Shown piece after piece: positions 41,797-51,093 of a DNA stretch of 64,000 nt (positions are counted from its first letter, which is position 1; each line of letters opens with the position of its first letter). Location of the stretch: contig CABSAN010000002.1 in the NCBI GenBank assembly GCA_902475785.1, positions 1 through 64,000 on the forward strand. The letters run 5' to 3'. The notes under the pieces were generated by a model that saw only the letters and a list, made by a program, of their open reading frames with translations, was not told the origin of the DNA and did not search any database. This DNA is from an uncultured Collinsella sp. GTDB lineage: Bacteria; Actinomycetota; Coriobacteriia; Coriobacteriales; Coriobacteriaceae. Made by a program: the position numbers and the translations under genes.

Positions 41797-44424
41797 ATGG
41801 ACAATCAAGGACAGCAGGAGCTCATCGTGCTCGACACGTTTGAGCCCGCGGTTGCCTTTGATCCCGCCAAGCGCGACGAATCGCGCCGCCGCTTCTCGAT
41901 GTTCCTCGTCCAAAGCGAGGCCGGCCAGGGCGGCACGGGCGTAGTCCAGCGTGCCACCAACACCGCCGGCGAGATCTTTGCCATCAAGCGCCTGCACGTG
42001 AGCGACACCACGGACGAGCGCATCGCCGCCGGCATGCGCGCCGTACTGTTCGAGGAATATCGCAACCAGCTCACCGTCTCGCACCTTAAGGGCTTTCCAC
42101 GCGTATACGGCTATGGCACCAGCAACGGCGAGCCGCTTATCGTTATGGAATGGGTCGAGGGCTCCACACTCAAGCACATCACCCCGCAGCTCCCCCACGA
42201 GGACGGCGGCGTACGCGGCGACGCGGTAGCGGCCATCGGTGTTGCCGTGCTCTCCATTCTCAATAACGTACGGCACCTGGACACGGGCGTTGCGCACCGC
42301 GATATCTCGCCGCGCAACATCATGATCGCCACGAGCGAGCGTTCGCTCCAAGACCAGCTTGCCACACTCGACTTTGATATCCGCCTCATCGACTTTGGCA
42401 GCTCCACGGCGCTCAATCCCATCGACCCTACCTTTACCGTGCGCGCCGACGTCTGGCGCGGCGGCACGCCCGAGTACGCGCCGCCCGAGATGCTCACCCA
42501 CGACATCGCGGGCATCGAGACCAGGCGCTTGAGTCCCACGGTCGACATCTACGCGCTCTCGAGCGTGCTCTACGAGCTGTATTGCGGACACACTCCGTTT
42601 AACCTGCAGGCGCTGGGCACCGCATCTCCCTACCGCGTCAAAACCGAAACGGCCTTTGAGATACCGCAGGCCCGTACGGCCGCCGACGAGGCGCTCGTCA
42701 GCATTATCGTGGCGGGACTCGCCGTCGACCAGGAGCGGCGTCCCTCCGTCGAGCAGATGCTCGACCTGCTGCGCCGCTGGCAATCGAGCGAGCTGGGCGA
42801 TTGGCCCACACCCGAGCCGGTCTGGGGCAGCAGGGTCATGGACGCCCAGACGACCTACATTGGGCCGGGAGCAAGTATCGACGAGCCCGTGCCGGCCACG
42901 TTCGATACCGCACAGCCGGTCATGTTCCCGCTGGACGACAACGACGCCGCCGCTCCGGTTGACCCGTTTGAGGCAGCGCCTGATGCCGCTGCCGAAGATG
43001 CCCCGTTGGACCACGGACATCGGGACCACGCGTCCTACCTGCCCGTACCGGTTGTGCTCGAGGCGCCCCGGGCTGCCTATGGCGCCGATACCGCCGTGTC
43101 GGCCGCCGCGTCCATGCCCGCCGCCCCGGCAACGTCCGCAACGCCGAGCATGCACGCACCTGCGACGCCCACGGCAGGCGCCGCCGCACCCGTCGCACAA
43201 AACGCGATCTTTGGCGGCGCAGCGGCAGGCCCTTCTGCATCCGCTGGCTCCGCTGGTGTCGGCGCCCCTGCCGGCCTTTCCTCGACAGCGTCCGCAGCTA
43301 CCACGACGGCCGCGGCGGCAACGTCCGTCTCGCGCCGCGCTTTTCTCGCAGCGGGGGGTCTCGCCTTTACGGCACTTGTCGGTGGCGGCGCCTACCTGCT
43401 GTCGCGGAACCTACACAACGGCAATGACACCGCGGTTGCGGCAGACGCCAAAAGCGACGACAGCTCGTCCAAAAGCAAAAAAGACAGCGACTCCGACGCT
43501 TCGGACAGCTCCGACACCTCCGCGACGTCGTCCAACACCATCAGCGTGGAGATGCGCTATGCCGCCCAAAGCGATGGCAAATGGGGTCTGATTGACGACA
43601 CCGGCGCCTGGAAGGTCAAACCGACTTACAGTGACATGCGGCTTTACGGTGCCGGGCTTGCCGCCGCGCTCGATTCCGCCACTGGCATGTGGGGCTATAT
43701 CGACCAGGACGGCAATTGGGCCATCGAGCCGCAGTTCTCGGACACCCGGCCCTTCAACGACTACGGTGCTGTCGCCCAAGATGCACAGACCAGCTTTTGG
43801 GGCGTGCTCAACCGCCAGGGAAAGTGGATCGTCGAGGCCAAGTACTACGCCATGGGCGATATGGTGCTGGGCAACTTTGTCCCCTACCGCTCCAGCAACG
43901 AAGAGGACAGCTGGGGCTACATCTACATCAAGACCGGCAAGCGCAACGACGTGCCGCCGACCTTTAGGGGCCTGGGCGGCTGGGATTCGGCAAACGGTCT
44001 GGGGCCAGCGACGCAGGACGGCACCACCTGGGGCTACATCAACGGCTATGGACAGTGGAAAATCGAGCCGCAGTTTAAATCCGCACGCCGCTTTGCCAGC
44101 AACCGCGCCGCCATGCAGTTCGATGACGGCTCGTGGGGCTATATCCTGCCCGACGGCACGCGCGCATTTTCTGCCACCTTTGCCGAGGCACGCGAGTTTG
44201 CCAACGGCTGGGCACCCGTCAAGGACCAGGCGACCGGCCTTTGGGGCTGCTCGACGGTAAGCGGCGCTTGGCAAGTCGAGCCCAAGTTCCGTGCCATGGG
44301 CGACATCTTCTACACCTCCACCGACGTTTTTTTGCCCGTGCGGGACAACGACAGCGGCAAATGGGGCGTGCTCGACGACGCCGGCGACTGGCGCGTTATG
44401 CCCAAATTCGACGCGATTATCTAG
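41797..44424 (+). CDS. Ser/Thr kinase fused to outer WG repeats
   Basis: An 875-residue membrane kinase. The kinase domain spans about 35-330: GQGGTGVVQRA glycine loop, FAIKRL lysine, VAHRDISPRNIM, LIDFGSS and TPEYAPPEM, so all canonical residues are present. A Pro/Ala/Ser-rich linker (350-510) leads to a membrane helix near 522-542 (just after SRRAFLAAGG). A Ser/Asp/Lys-rich stalk follows, then about seven WG repeats (588-875: GKWGLIDDTGAWKVKP, MWGYIDQDGNWAIEP, and so on). WG repeats are beta-rich ligand-binding modules, so this looks like a receptor kinase with an outer WG sensor. The ATG at 41797 follows an AGGGGG. A TATTAT near 41711 is a possible -10. Confidence 0.92.
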   Translation: MDNQGQQELIVLDTFEPAVAFDPAKRDESRRRFSMFLVQSEAGQGGTGVVQRATNTAGEIFAIKRLHVSDTTDERIAAGMRAVLFEEYRNQLTVSHLKGFPRVYGYGTSNGEPLIVMEWVEGSTLKHITPQLPHEDGGVRGDAVAAIGVAVLSILNNVRHLDTGVAHRDISPRNIMIATSERSLQDQLATLDFDIRLIDFGSSTALNPIDPTFTVRADVWRGGTPEYAPPEMLTHDIAGIETRRLSPTVDIYALSSVLYELYCGHTPFNLQALGTASPYRVKTETAFEIPQARTAADEALVSIIVAGLAVDQERRPSVEQMLDLLRRWQSSELGDWPTPEPVWGSRVMDAQTTYIGPGASIDEPVPATFDTAQPVMFPLDDNDAAAPVDPFEAAPDAAAEDAPLDHGHRDHASYLPVPVVLEAPRAAYGADTAVSAAASMPAAPATSATPSMHAPATPTAGAAAPVAQNAIFGGAAAGPSASAGSAGVGAPAGLSSTASAATTTAAAATSVSRRAFLAAGGLAFTALVGGGAYLLSRNLHNGNDTAVAADAKSDDSSSKSKKDSDSDASDSSDTSATSSNTISVEMRYAAQSDGKWGLIDDTGAWKVKPTYSDMRLYGAGLAAALDSATGMWGYIDQDGNWAIEPQFSDTRPFNDYGAVAQDAQTSFWGVLNRQGKWIVEAKYYAMGDMVLGNFVPYRSSNEEDSWGYIYIKTGKRNDVPPTFRGLGGWDSANGLGPATQDGTTWGYINGYGQWKIEPQFKSARRFASNRAAMQFDDGSWGYILPDGTRAFSATFAEAREFANGWAPVKDQATGLWGCSTVSGAWQVEPKFRAMGDIFYTSTDVFLPVRDNDSGKWGVLDDAGDWRVMPKFDAII

Positions 44425-44566
44425 CGCCAGCGCCCCAACCCGTTTATAGCAATGTAAAGACGGCGTTGACGTGCATGTTTTAGTCCGCCCAATCGGATAT
44501 AGTAGATTGAACTGTCAAACTGCATGCAAGTTCGGCCTGTGTGCTGCGACCGCAAGGAGGGGACCA

Positions 44567-45529
44567 ATGGATCGAGAGACACCGCGCTCCGTCATGTTCG
44601 ACGATCTGCGCAAGTTCGGCGGAATCACCAATCGCGATACCGCTTGGATGCTGCTGCGCTCCACCCCTATGGCCGGTGGCAAAGCACCCCGCGACCGCGT
44701 GGACGAGCGAACGTTCCTATCGCGCGAGGTTGTTCACGCCCCCGTCGAGCGTCCGCGCCCCGAGCTGTTTGCCGATATCACCCAGACGGCCCAAAACATC
44801 ACCGCTCGTCTGATCTCCAACCTCGGTGGCAGCGAGATGGCTCGTGCCATGGTGGCAGAGCACTATAGCGGCGAGGCTGCCGACGCTATGCGCGAGTCGC
44901 TGAGCGCCTACGGACTCGACGACCGCATCTACCGCAACGCCTGCGATCGCATCGCCGCGCCCGGCACCACGGCCGCCGATTGTGCACTACCGCTGGTCAC
45001 GCTGTTTGTGGCGTGCGGTTGCCTGTGCGACCCCCAAGCCGCCGTGCAGGTGACCGAGACGCTCATCGCCGACAAAATGGGCGGTCACTTCTCCACCACC
45101 GAGCTCAGCGTGGGCGAAGGCTTTACCGCCGCCGTCGAGCCCGAGGTCAAGCATGCCGAGCGCCTGGGACTTATCCGCATTGTGGGTAACGCCGCAAAGC
45201 CTCCGCTGTACCCGCTCAACGAGGGCGAGGGCGGCACCGTAATCGGCTCGCTCGCCACGGGCACCGGTGCCATCACCGATGTCGACCGCGATGTCTCACG
45301 CCGACATGCACGCGTTTTTACCAAGGACGGTTACTGGTACGTACAGGGCTTGGGTTCCACCAACGGCACCGTGCTCATCTCGGGTGCGGATATGTCCCAG
45401 CACGTGGTCGAGCCGCCGCGCCACACACGCAGACCCGGCGTCGAATACCCGCCCGTTCCCCTGTGGCACAGCGACACGATTTGTTTGGGTGCTACGACCC
45501 GTTTTTTGGTTATGAAACTCGCAATTTAG
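44567..45529 (+). CDS. FHA domain protein
   Basis: A 320-residue soluble protein. The helical N-terminal part (1-205) has no recognised domain but includes the Cys-rich ACGCLCDP near 147. The FHA domain (about 220-320) shows TVIGSLATGTGAI, VSRRHARVFTKDG and GSTNGTVLISG. It should read phospho-threonine on targets of the two kinases that flank it. AAGGAGGGG lies just before the ATG. A TATAGT at 44498-44503 is a possible -10. It is similar in layout to the FHA protein at 37605. Confidence 0.87.
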   Translation: MDRETPRSVMFDDLRKFGGITNRDTAWMLLRSTPMAGGKAPRDRVDERTFLSREVVHAPVERPRPELFADITQTAQNITARLISNLGGSEMARAMVAEHYSGEAADAMRESLSAYGLDDRIYRNACDRIAAPGTTAADCALPLVTLFVACGCLCDPQAAVQVTETLIADKMGGHFSTTELSVGEGFTAAVEPEVKHAERLGLIRIVGNAAKPPLYPLNEGEGGTVIGSLATGTGAITDVDRDVSRRHARVFTKDGYWYVQGLGSTNGTVLISGADMSQHVVEPPRHTRRPGVEYPPVPLWHSDTICLGATTRFLVMKLAI

Positions 45530-45625
45530 CATTGTGCCCGGCGTCGTACGTGGCGTACCGGGCACAACGTCTATTTGGTAAGAAGCGGTGCGCCCGCGTC
45601 CGCGACACCACAAGGTAAGGTCACC

Positions 45626-47725
45626 ATGGCAGATACCACTCCGCAGTCCGATTCGACGACGGTCCTCTTTCAGCTCGAGTCGTTCGATACCGCCGCCCCC
45701 GTCAATCCCGCCGACGAGGAGCTCGCCAAACGCCGCTTTATGACGCTCATCGTCAAAGCCGACCGCTCTTCGCATGGCAACACGGGCCTTGTGCTGCAGG
45801 CGCATAACACCTCAAACGAGCGATTCGCCGTCAAAGTGCTCGCGGACAACACGCTCATGCGTGCGCTGGGAACCAACACCCCGTCGCGTACGGCAGACGA
45901 ATCCGCCATGCATCTTGCAAACACCGCCGCGCTTTTTGAGGAATACCGAAACCTCTGCCGTGTGTCACACTTGCGCGGTTTTCCCCACGTCTACGGCTAT
46001 GGCACGTGCCAGGGCGAACCGCTCATCCTTATGGAGTGGATCGAGGGTACGTCGCTCGACAAAGTAGCCAGCATGCTGCCGCATGATGGCGAGGGCGTGA
46101 CTTGTGCCGCCACCGCATCGGTAGGCTGCGCCGTCCTGGGCACGCTGCTGTCGACCCAAAACCTCGAGACGCCGCTTGTACACCGCGACCTGTCGCCCGC
46201 GAACATCATGTTCCGCACCAACGAGCTTGGCATCGACGAGCAGGTGCAGGCTCTGGCGTTTAAGCCGTGTCTGGTCGATATGGGCTCCTCGGTCCCGGCC
46301 CTGGGCAGCGACACGCTCACGCAGCGCGCCGACATTTGGCGCTATGCCACGCCGGCATACGCCGCGCCCGAAATGCTCACTCGCGATATCCCCAACGTTG
46401 CCGAGCTGCGTCGCTCTCCCTCCGTCGACGTGTACGCCATCGCGAGCATTCTCTACGAGCTCTACAGCGGTCACACCCCCTTTAGGGCGGCCAGGCACCA
46501 AGCGCATGAAGTCAGCTCGTACTACCTGCTCAAAACGCAAAACGACCCCGAGCCGCTCGTCGCCCACAAGGGTGACGACCAGGCATTTGCCGACCTCATC
46601 ATGTCCTGCCTCGTTACCGACCAGGCATCGCGCCCCAGCGAGCGCGAGTTCTACGAGGGTCTATTGGCGTTCGCTCCCGACCTGGGCGAATCGGCCGCAA
46701 GCACGCCGGGGCTCTCGAACCAGCCCATCAACATCGATGCCGGCGCGCACCTTAAGGTCGACGTCGCCGGTGAACGCGCCCGAGCGCTTTTGGAGCAGGC
46801 CCGTCGCGATGCCATAACCCGCCGCCGGTTTATTATCGGCGGCGTTGTCGCTGTCGTCGCAGGACTCGGCGTTATCGGAGCCGCCACTCACGGCTTTGGC
46901 ATTCCCGACTACCTCGACGGCATCCGCAGCTCCCTTGACGACTACACCTGGGATCAGCTGCAGGAGATTTCGCTTAAGATCAAGGCTGCAGAGACGCGTA
47001 ATGAGGCGCGCGAGATCGCCAAGCGCTATCACCTGCTCGACGATGACGGCCATATCCCCTATCCGTGCACCAAACGCGTTACGCTCACCAACGGGCTGGA
47101 GGTCGGCGCACAGCTTGTGGGCATCCGTCACGACGAGCTTCTGGACGGGACGGGCAAGGCCGGGCTGACGTTTATGTTCGATGCCGGCATTGCCGAGCGC
47201 AACGCCGCGGCCCAACCATTGAGCGCCGGCTGGGCAGATTGTAAGCTGCGGGAATGGCTCGACGGCGACGGCCTTAAGCTGCTGCCTAACGAGCTGCGCG
47301 CACTCATCAAGTCTGTCAAAAAGATCTCGAATAACGTTGGCGCCGCCAGAAGCGCATCGTGTCTGAGCGAGCTGCCCGCGACCCTTTGGCTTCCCGCCAT
47401 GGTCGAGCTCTGCGGCAATCAGCCACCCGAGTCATTTACCGAGGACTTTCACTACCTGGCAGATATCTACAACGGCGAGGGCAAGGAGTATCAGCTCTTC
47501 CGCGAGCTCAAGGTAAGTCCGTATACCACGAACGAGATGTTGGTTCGCCAGTGGAAGGGCAAGGACACCTGTTGGTGGGAACGAACGACGAGTCCCGACA
47601 CATCGGAGAGCGAAGGCACGCTCTACATGAACCGCGTGGGACACGACGGCGACGTCTTTACGTACGCCACCCCTGCGAGCAAGCCCAACAAGCGGACCTG
47701 CGTGATTCCTGGATTCTGTATCTAG
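45626..47725 (+). CDS. Ser/Thr kinase fused to a DUF6273-like outer domain
   Basis: A 699-residue membrane kinase. The kinase domain spans about 30-345: FAVKVLADN lysine, catalytic VHRDLSPANIM, DMG in place of DFG (LVDMGSS), and TPAYAAPEM. The N-terminus carries STTVLFQLESFD, close to the Thr motifs seen in other island proteins. A membrane helix lies near 402-424. The outer part ends in a DUF6273-like fold (GWADCKLREWLDGDGLKLLP, LPATLWLPAMVELCG, YMNRVGHDGDVFTYATP, CVIPGFCI). It is a paralogue of the WG-repeat kinase with a swapped outer domain. GGTAAGG precedes the ATG. The same-strand trio kinase-FHA-kinase is probably co-regulated. Confidence 0.9.
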   Translation: MADTTPQSDSTTVLFQLESFDTAAPVNPADEELAKRRFMTLIVKADRSSHGNTGLVLQAHNTSNERFAVKVLADNTLMRALGTNTPSRTADESAMHLANTAALFEEYRNLCRVSHLRGFPHVYGYGTCQGEPLILMEWIEGTSLDKVASMLPHDGEGVTCAATASVGCAVLGTLLSTQNLETPLVHRDLSPANIMFRTNELGIDEQVQALAFKPCLVDMGSSVPALGSDTLTQRADIWRYATPAYAAPEMLTRDIPNVAELRRSPSVDVYAIASILYELYSGHTPFRAARHQAHEVSSYYLLKTQNDPEPLVAHKGDDQAFADLIMSCLVTDQASRPSEREFYEGLLAFAPDLGESAASTPGLSNQPINIDAGAHLKVDVAGERARALLEQARRDAITRRRFIIGGVVAVVAGLGVIGAATHGFGIPDYLDGIRSSLDDYTWDQLQEISLKIKAAETRNEAREIAKRYHLLDDDGHIPYPCTKRVTLTNGLEVGAQLVGIRHDELLDGTGKAGLTFMFDAGIAERNAAAQPLSAGWADCKLREWLDGDGLKLLPNELRALIKSVKKISNNVGAARSASCLSELPATLWLPAMVELCGNQPPESFTEDFHYLADIYNGEGKEYQLFRELKVSPYTTNEMLVRQWKGKDTCWWERTTSPDTSESEGTLYMNRVGHDGDVFTYATPASKPNKRTCVIPGFCI

Positions 47726-47765
47726 AGGGCGGTGGACTGCGGCAGGGCTTCCGGCCCCAGCGTTT

Positions 47766-48143
47766 GTCTCGATCTATAACATCTACTCGGTAAAAACAGG
47801 TCTAGTTGTTACAGATTGAGATATTGAGTCATCGTCTGACGGTTTGTCTCAATCTGTAACAGTAACCCTGCAAAATCGGCTCCAGATGTTACAGATTGAG
47901 ACATTAAGTTTTTTGCTGAAGGTTCGTCTCGATCTGTAACATCTGGAACCCAAAAACCGGTCTAACTGTTACAGATTGAGATGTTGAGCTGCGGCTCGAC
48001 GAAATGTCTCGATCTGTAACATCTAGAACCCCAAAAACCGGCCTAACTGTTACAGATTGAGACAAACCCAAACCTCGCAAAACATAATCTCGATCTGTAA
48101 CAGTTAGAGCTCATTTTCCTTGCTAGATGTTACAGATTGAGAT
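47766..48143. repeat. 80-bp periodic inverted-repeat array C (5 units)
   Basis: Units lie at 47766-47822, 47846-47902, 47926-47982, 48006-48063 and 48087-48143, with periods of 80, 80, 80 and 81 bp. Arms are RTCTCRATCTGTAACA and its complement. Interiors of units 3 and 4 are similar to each other, the rest differ. Spacers are unrelated. The array lies between a kinase gene and copA on the same strand. Confidence 0.95.
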
Positions 48144-48218
48144 GTTTGACAGGGGCTGACAACGATTGAGCAGCCGCCCTCATCTGTATCGGAATGTCAT
48201 ACATTTCTTTCTGTACTG

Positions 48219-48247
48219 TACACCCCCAGGGGGTATGGGTGTATAGT
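48219..48247 (+). promoter_or_regulatory. CsoR-type copper operator over the copA promoter
   Basis: TACACCCCCAGGGGGTAT (48219-48236) is a G/C-tract inverted repeat of the CsoR operator kind, followed by the -10-like TATAGT at 48242-48247. copA starts 48 nt further on. CsoR is encoded at 51094, so autoregulation of the cassette is expected. Confidence 0.75.
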
Positions 48248-48294
48248 ATCGGCAGGTTAACATTTCAAACACCGACCTACAGAAAGGAGAAGCC

Positions 48295-50637
48295 ATGGCT
48301 CAAGATAAGTTCGACGTGGGCGGCATGACGTGCGCTGCCTGCCAGGCGCATGTGGACCGCGCCGTGAGCAAGCTCGACGGCGTCCAAAACGTCGCGGTCA
48401 ACCTGCTCGCCGGCTCCATGTTGGTGGACTATGACCCCGCACAGGTCTCCCCCGACGACATCTGCACCGCTGTCGATCACGCGGGTTACTCGGCCTCGCC
48501 CGTCAGTACGGGCACCGAAGCCGCCCCAAACGGCAGCGCACAAGCCAGGTCCGGCGCCACCCATATGGAGTCGCCTACCAAAAAGCTGGAGGCCACCGCC
48601 TCCGCCATGCGCACCCGTCTCATCATCTCAATCATCTTTCTCATTCCGCTGTTCTACATAGGCATGGGACACATGCTCGGCTGGCCGCTGCCCAGCGTTT
48701 TCACCGATCACACCCATAGCATGACGCTCGCCCTCACCGAGCTTGTCCTGCTCGTCCCCATCGTCTACGTCAACGACGCGTACTTTATCAACGGCTTCAA
48801 ATCACTCGCGCACGGCGCGCCCACCATGGACGCTCTCATCGCCGTCGGCGCCACCGCGTCGATCGCCTGGTCGCTCTACGCCATGTTCATCATGGCCGAC
48901 CAGCTGGCTACAGGTCAGGTGCACGAGGCCATGATGACGAGCATGGACAACCTGTATTTTGAGAGTGCCGGCACGATTCTGTCGCTCGTCACCGTGGGCA
49001 AATACCTCGAGACGCGCAGCAAGTCCAAGACCGGCGGCGCTATCGAGGCGCTCATCGACCTAGCACCCAAGACCGCGACCGTCGTTGCCGACGACGGCAC
49101 CGAGACCGCTGTGGACGTCGACGCCATCCTTCCCGGCCAGGTCCTGCGTGTGCGCCCCGGCGAGTCTATCCCCGTCGACGGCGTGGTACTCGAGGGCAGC
49201 TCGGCCGTGGACGAGAGTGCGCTCACCGGCGAGTCCATCCCCGTGGAAAAGACCGCCGGCGACACCGTCAACGCCGCCACGGTCAACCGCACCGGATCGT
49301 TTACCTTCCGTGCCACGCGCGTGGGCGCCGACACGTCGCTCGCCAAAATCATCCAGCTCGTCGAGGACGCCAACGCCACCAAGGCGCCCATCGCCCGCAT
49401 GGCCGATAGGGTCGCCGGCGTGTTTGTGCCCGTGGTGTTTGCGATCTCGGCCGTGACCTTTGCGGTGTGGATGGCACTGACCGGCAGCATAAACGAGGCG
49501 CTCACCTCCGCCGTGGCCGTGTTGGTGATCAGCTGCCCGTGCGCGCTGGGCCTGGCCACGCCCGTCGCCATTATGGTTGGCACCGGCAAGGGCGCCGAGA
49601 TGGGCATTCTGTTTAAGAGCGCCGAGGCGCTGGAGAATCTGCGCAACGTGGGCACCGTGGTGCTCGATAAGACGGGTACCGTCACCCGCGGCAAGCCTGC
49701 CGTGACCGATATCGTGGTAGCCACGCGCGCTGACGGCTCGCCCGCCATGAGCGAAAAGGCGTTACTGAAGCTCGCCGCCGCGCTGGAGCGCTCGAGCGAA
49801 CACCCGCTGGCCGAAGCGATTATGGCCGAGTGCGAGGCGCGCGGAATCGTGGCGCGCATGGTCGAGGATTTTGCCGCCGTGCCCGGGCGAGGCGTTACGG
49901 CGCGCGAGGGGCAGAATGTCATCGCCGCCGGCAATATGCGTCTGATGAACGAGCTAGGCGCGGAGGTGCCCGCAGGACTTGCCGAGCAATTTGCCACCGA
50001 GGGCAAAACGCCGCTGTTCTTTGCCAAGAACGGTGAGCTTGTCGGCACCATCGCCGTGGCCGACGAGGTCAAAGAGACGAGCGCTGCTGCCATCGCCGCG
50101 CTGCGTTCGCTCGGCGTCGATGCGTGCATGCTCACCGGCGACAACCGCGTGACGGCCGAGGCCATCGCCCGACGCGTGGGGCTCACCAGCGAGCAGGTTA
50201 TCGCCGACGTCCTCCCCGCCGACAAGGAACGCCACGTGCGCGAACTGCAGGATGCGGGCGGCAAGGTCGCCATGGTGGGCGACGGCATCAACGACTCCCC
50301 CGCCCTGGCGCGCGCCGATGTGGGCCTTGCCATCGGTACCGGCGCCGATATCGCCAAGGAGGGTGCCGACGTGGTGCTCATGCGCAGCGACCTTATGGAT
50401 GTTGCGCGGGCCATCGAGCTGTCGCGCGCCACGATCCGCAACATCAAACAGGACCTGTTCTGGGCACTGTTCTACAACGGCATCGGCATTCCACTCGCCG
50501 CGGGCGTGTTCTTCCCGCTCACGGGATGGCAACTCTCGCCGATGTTTGGCGCCGCGGCCATGAGCCTGTCGAGCGTGTGCGTTGTGAGCAATGCCCTGCG
50601 CCTGCGAACCTTTAAGCCATCAGTTGCGGTGAAATAA
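48295..50637 (+). CDS. copA: Copper-exporting P1B-type ATPase
   Basis: A 780-residue membrane pump. An N-terminal heavy-metal domain has GMTCAACQAHV (residues 10-20). The eight-helix core holds the transport motif CPCALGLATP near 415, phosphorylation site DKTGTVTRG near 458, HP motif SSEHPLAEA near 500, and GDGINDSPALARADVG near 661. The motif set is Cu(I)-type. AAAGGAGA precedes the ATG by 5 nt. The last codons (SVAVK and stop) lie within a 67-bp palindromic element, so the C-terminus may have been reshaped by it. It exports Cu+ from the cytosol, fed by CopZ from the next gene. Confidence 0.95.
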   Translation: MAQDKFDVGGMTCAACQAHVDRAVSKLDGVQNVAVNLLAGSMLVDYDPAQVSPDDICTAVDHAGYSASPVSTGTEAAPNGSAQARSGATHMESPTKKLEATASAMRTRLIISIIFLIPLFYIGMGHMLGWPLPSVFTDHTHSMTLALTELVLLVPIVYVNDAYFINGFKSLAHGAPTMDALIAVGATASIAWSLYAMFIMADQLATGQVHEAMMTSMDNLYFESAGTILSLVTVGKYLETRSKSKTGGAIEALIDLAPKTATVVADDGTETAVDVDAILPGQVLRVRPGESIPVDGVVLEGSSAVDESALTGESIPVEKTAGDTVNAATVNRTGSFTFRATRVGADTSLAKIIQLVEDANATKAPIARMADRVAGVFVPVVFAISAVTFAVWMALTGSINEALTSAVAVLVISCPCALGLATPVAIMVGTGKGAEMGILFKSAEALENLRNVGTVVLDKTGTVTRGKPAVTDIVVATRADGSPAMSEKALLKLAAALERSSEHPLAEAIMAECEARGIVARMVEDFAAVPGRGVTAREGQNVIAAGNMRLMNELGAEVPAGLAEQFATEGKTPLFFAKNGELVGTIAVADEVKETSAAAIAALRSLGVDACMLTGDNRVTAEAIARRVGLTSEQVIADVLPADKERHVRELQDAGGKVAMVGDGINDSPALARADVGLAIGTGADIAKEGADVVLMRSDLMDVARAIELSRATIRNIKQDLFWALFYNGIGIPLAAGVFFPLTGWQLSPMFGAAAMSLSSVCVVSNALRLRTFKPSVAVK

Positions 50638-50688
50638 GGCGTAACATGCTTAGCTAAACCGCTATTTAGTCCATATTCCACCGCAACT
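50622..50688. repeat. 67-bp palindromic element, copy 1 (over the copA stop)
   Basis: It begins AGTTGCGGTGAAATA and ends with the near complement ATTCCACCGCAACT. The first 16 bases encode the last residues and stop of CopA. It has the same length and termini as the copy at 50983-51049, with an unrelated interior. Confidence 0.85.
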
Positions 50689-50716
50689 TTAGGTACTCAA
50701 CGAAAAGGAGATAATC

Positions 50717-50938
50717 ATGAACTACATCGTTAAAACGTCTGGCCTTATGTGCGGCCACTGCGACGCTACTGTCGAGACGGCACTGCTCAACGTAGCCGGC
50801 GTGACCGATGCCGATGCCGATCACGAGACCCAGACCGTCCAGGTGGAGTGCGCCGACACCGTGACCGCCGAGCAGCTCGCCGCTGCCGTCGAGGGCGCCG
50901 GCGAGAAGTTCCACGCCCTGTCCGTGACCGCCGCGTAG
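50717..50938 (+). CDS. copZ: Copper chaperone
   Basis: A 73-residue heavy-metal-associated protein. The metal site is GLMCGHCDATVE near residues 9-20 (MxCxxC), and the ferredoxin-like beta-alpha-beta pattern covers the whole chain. AAGGAG lies 8 nt before the ATG. It lies 79 nt past copA, with the 67-bp element between them, and probably hands Cu(I) to the N-terminal domain of CopA. Confidence 0.92.
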   Translation: MNYIVKTSGLMCGHCDATVETALLNVAGVTDADADHETQTVQVECADTVTAEQLAAAVEGAGEKFHALSVTAA

Positions 50939-50982
50939 CAGCTACGCACCAACAGACACCGCCGCCCAACCAGCCCCTCAGA

Positions 50983-51049
50983 AGTTGCGGTGAAATAGTT
51001 CCGGTTTAAACGCTTTAAGCCTTCAATCAGGAACTATTTCACCGCAACT
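50983..51049. repeat. 67-bp palindromic element, copy 2 (perfect 20-bp arms)
   Basis: AGTTGCGGTGAAATAGTTCC and its exact complement flank a 27-bp centre. It is the same length as copy 1 and lies between copZ and csoR. Adjacent CCTCA and TGAGG extend the symmetry. Confidence 0.9.
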
Positions 51050-51093
51050 GAGGGTGAGGCATTTGAAGGATTGACCAGAAACGAGGACCCGCC

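Noticed and set aside
47766..48143. Tandem terminators or attenuators
   Set aside because: Arms are AT-balanced without T-runs and similar arrays occur in divergent promoter regions, so a simple terminator role does not fit.
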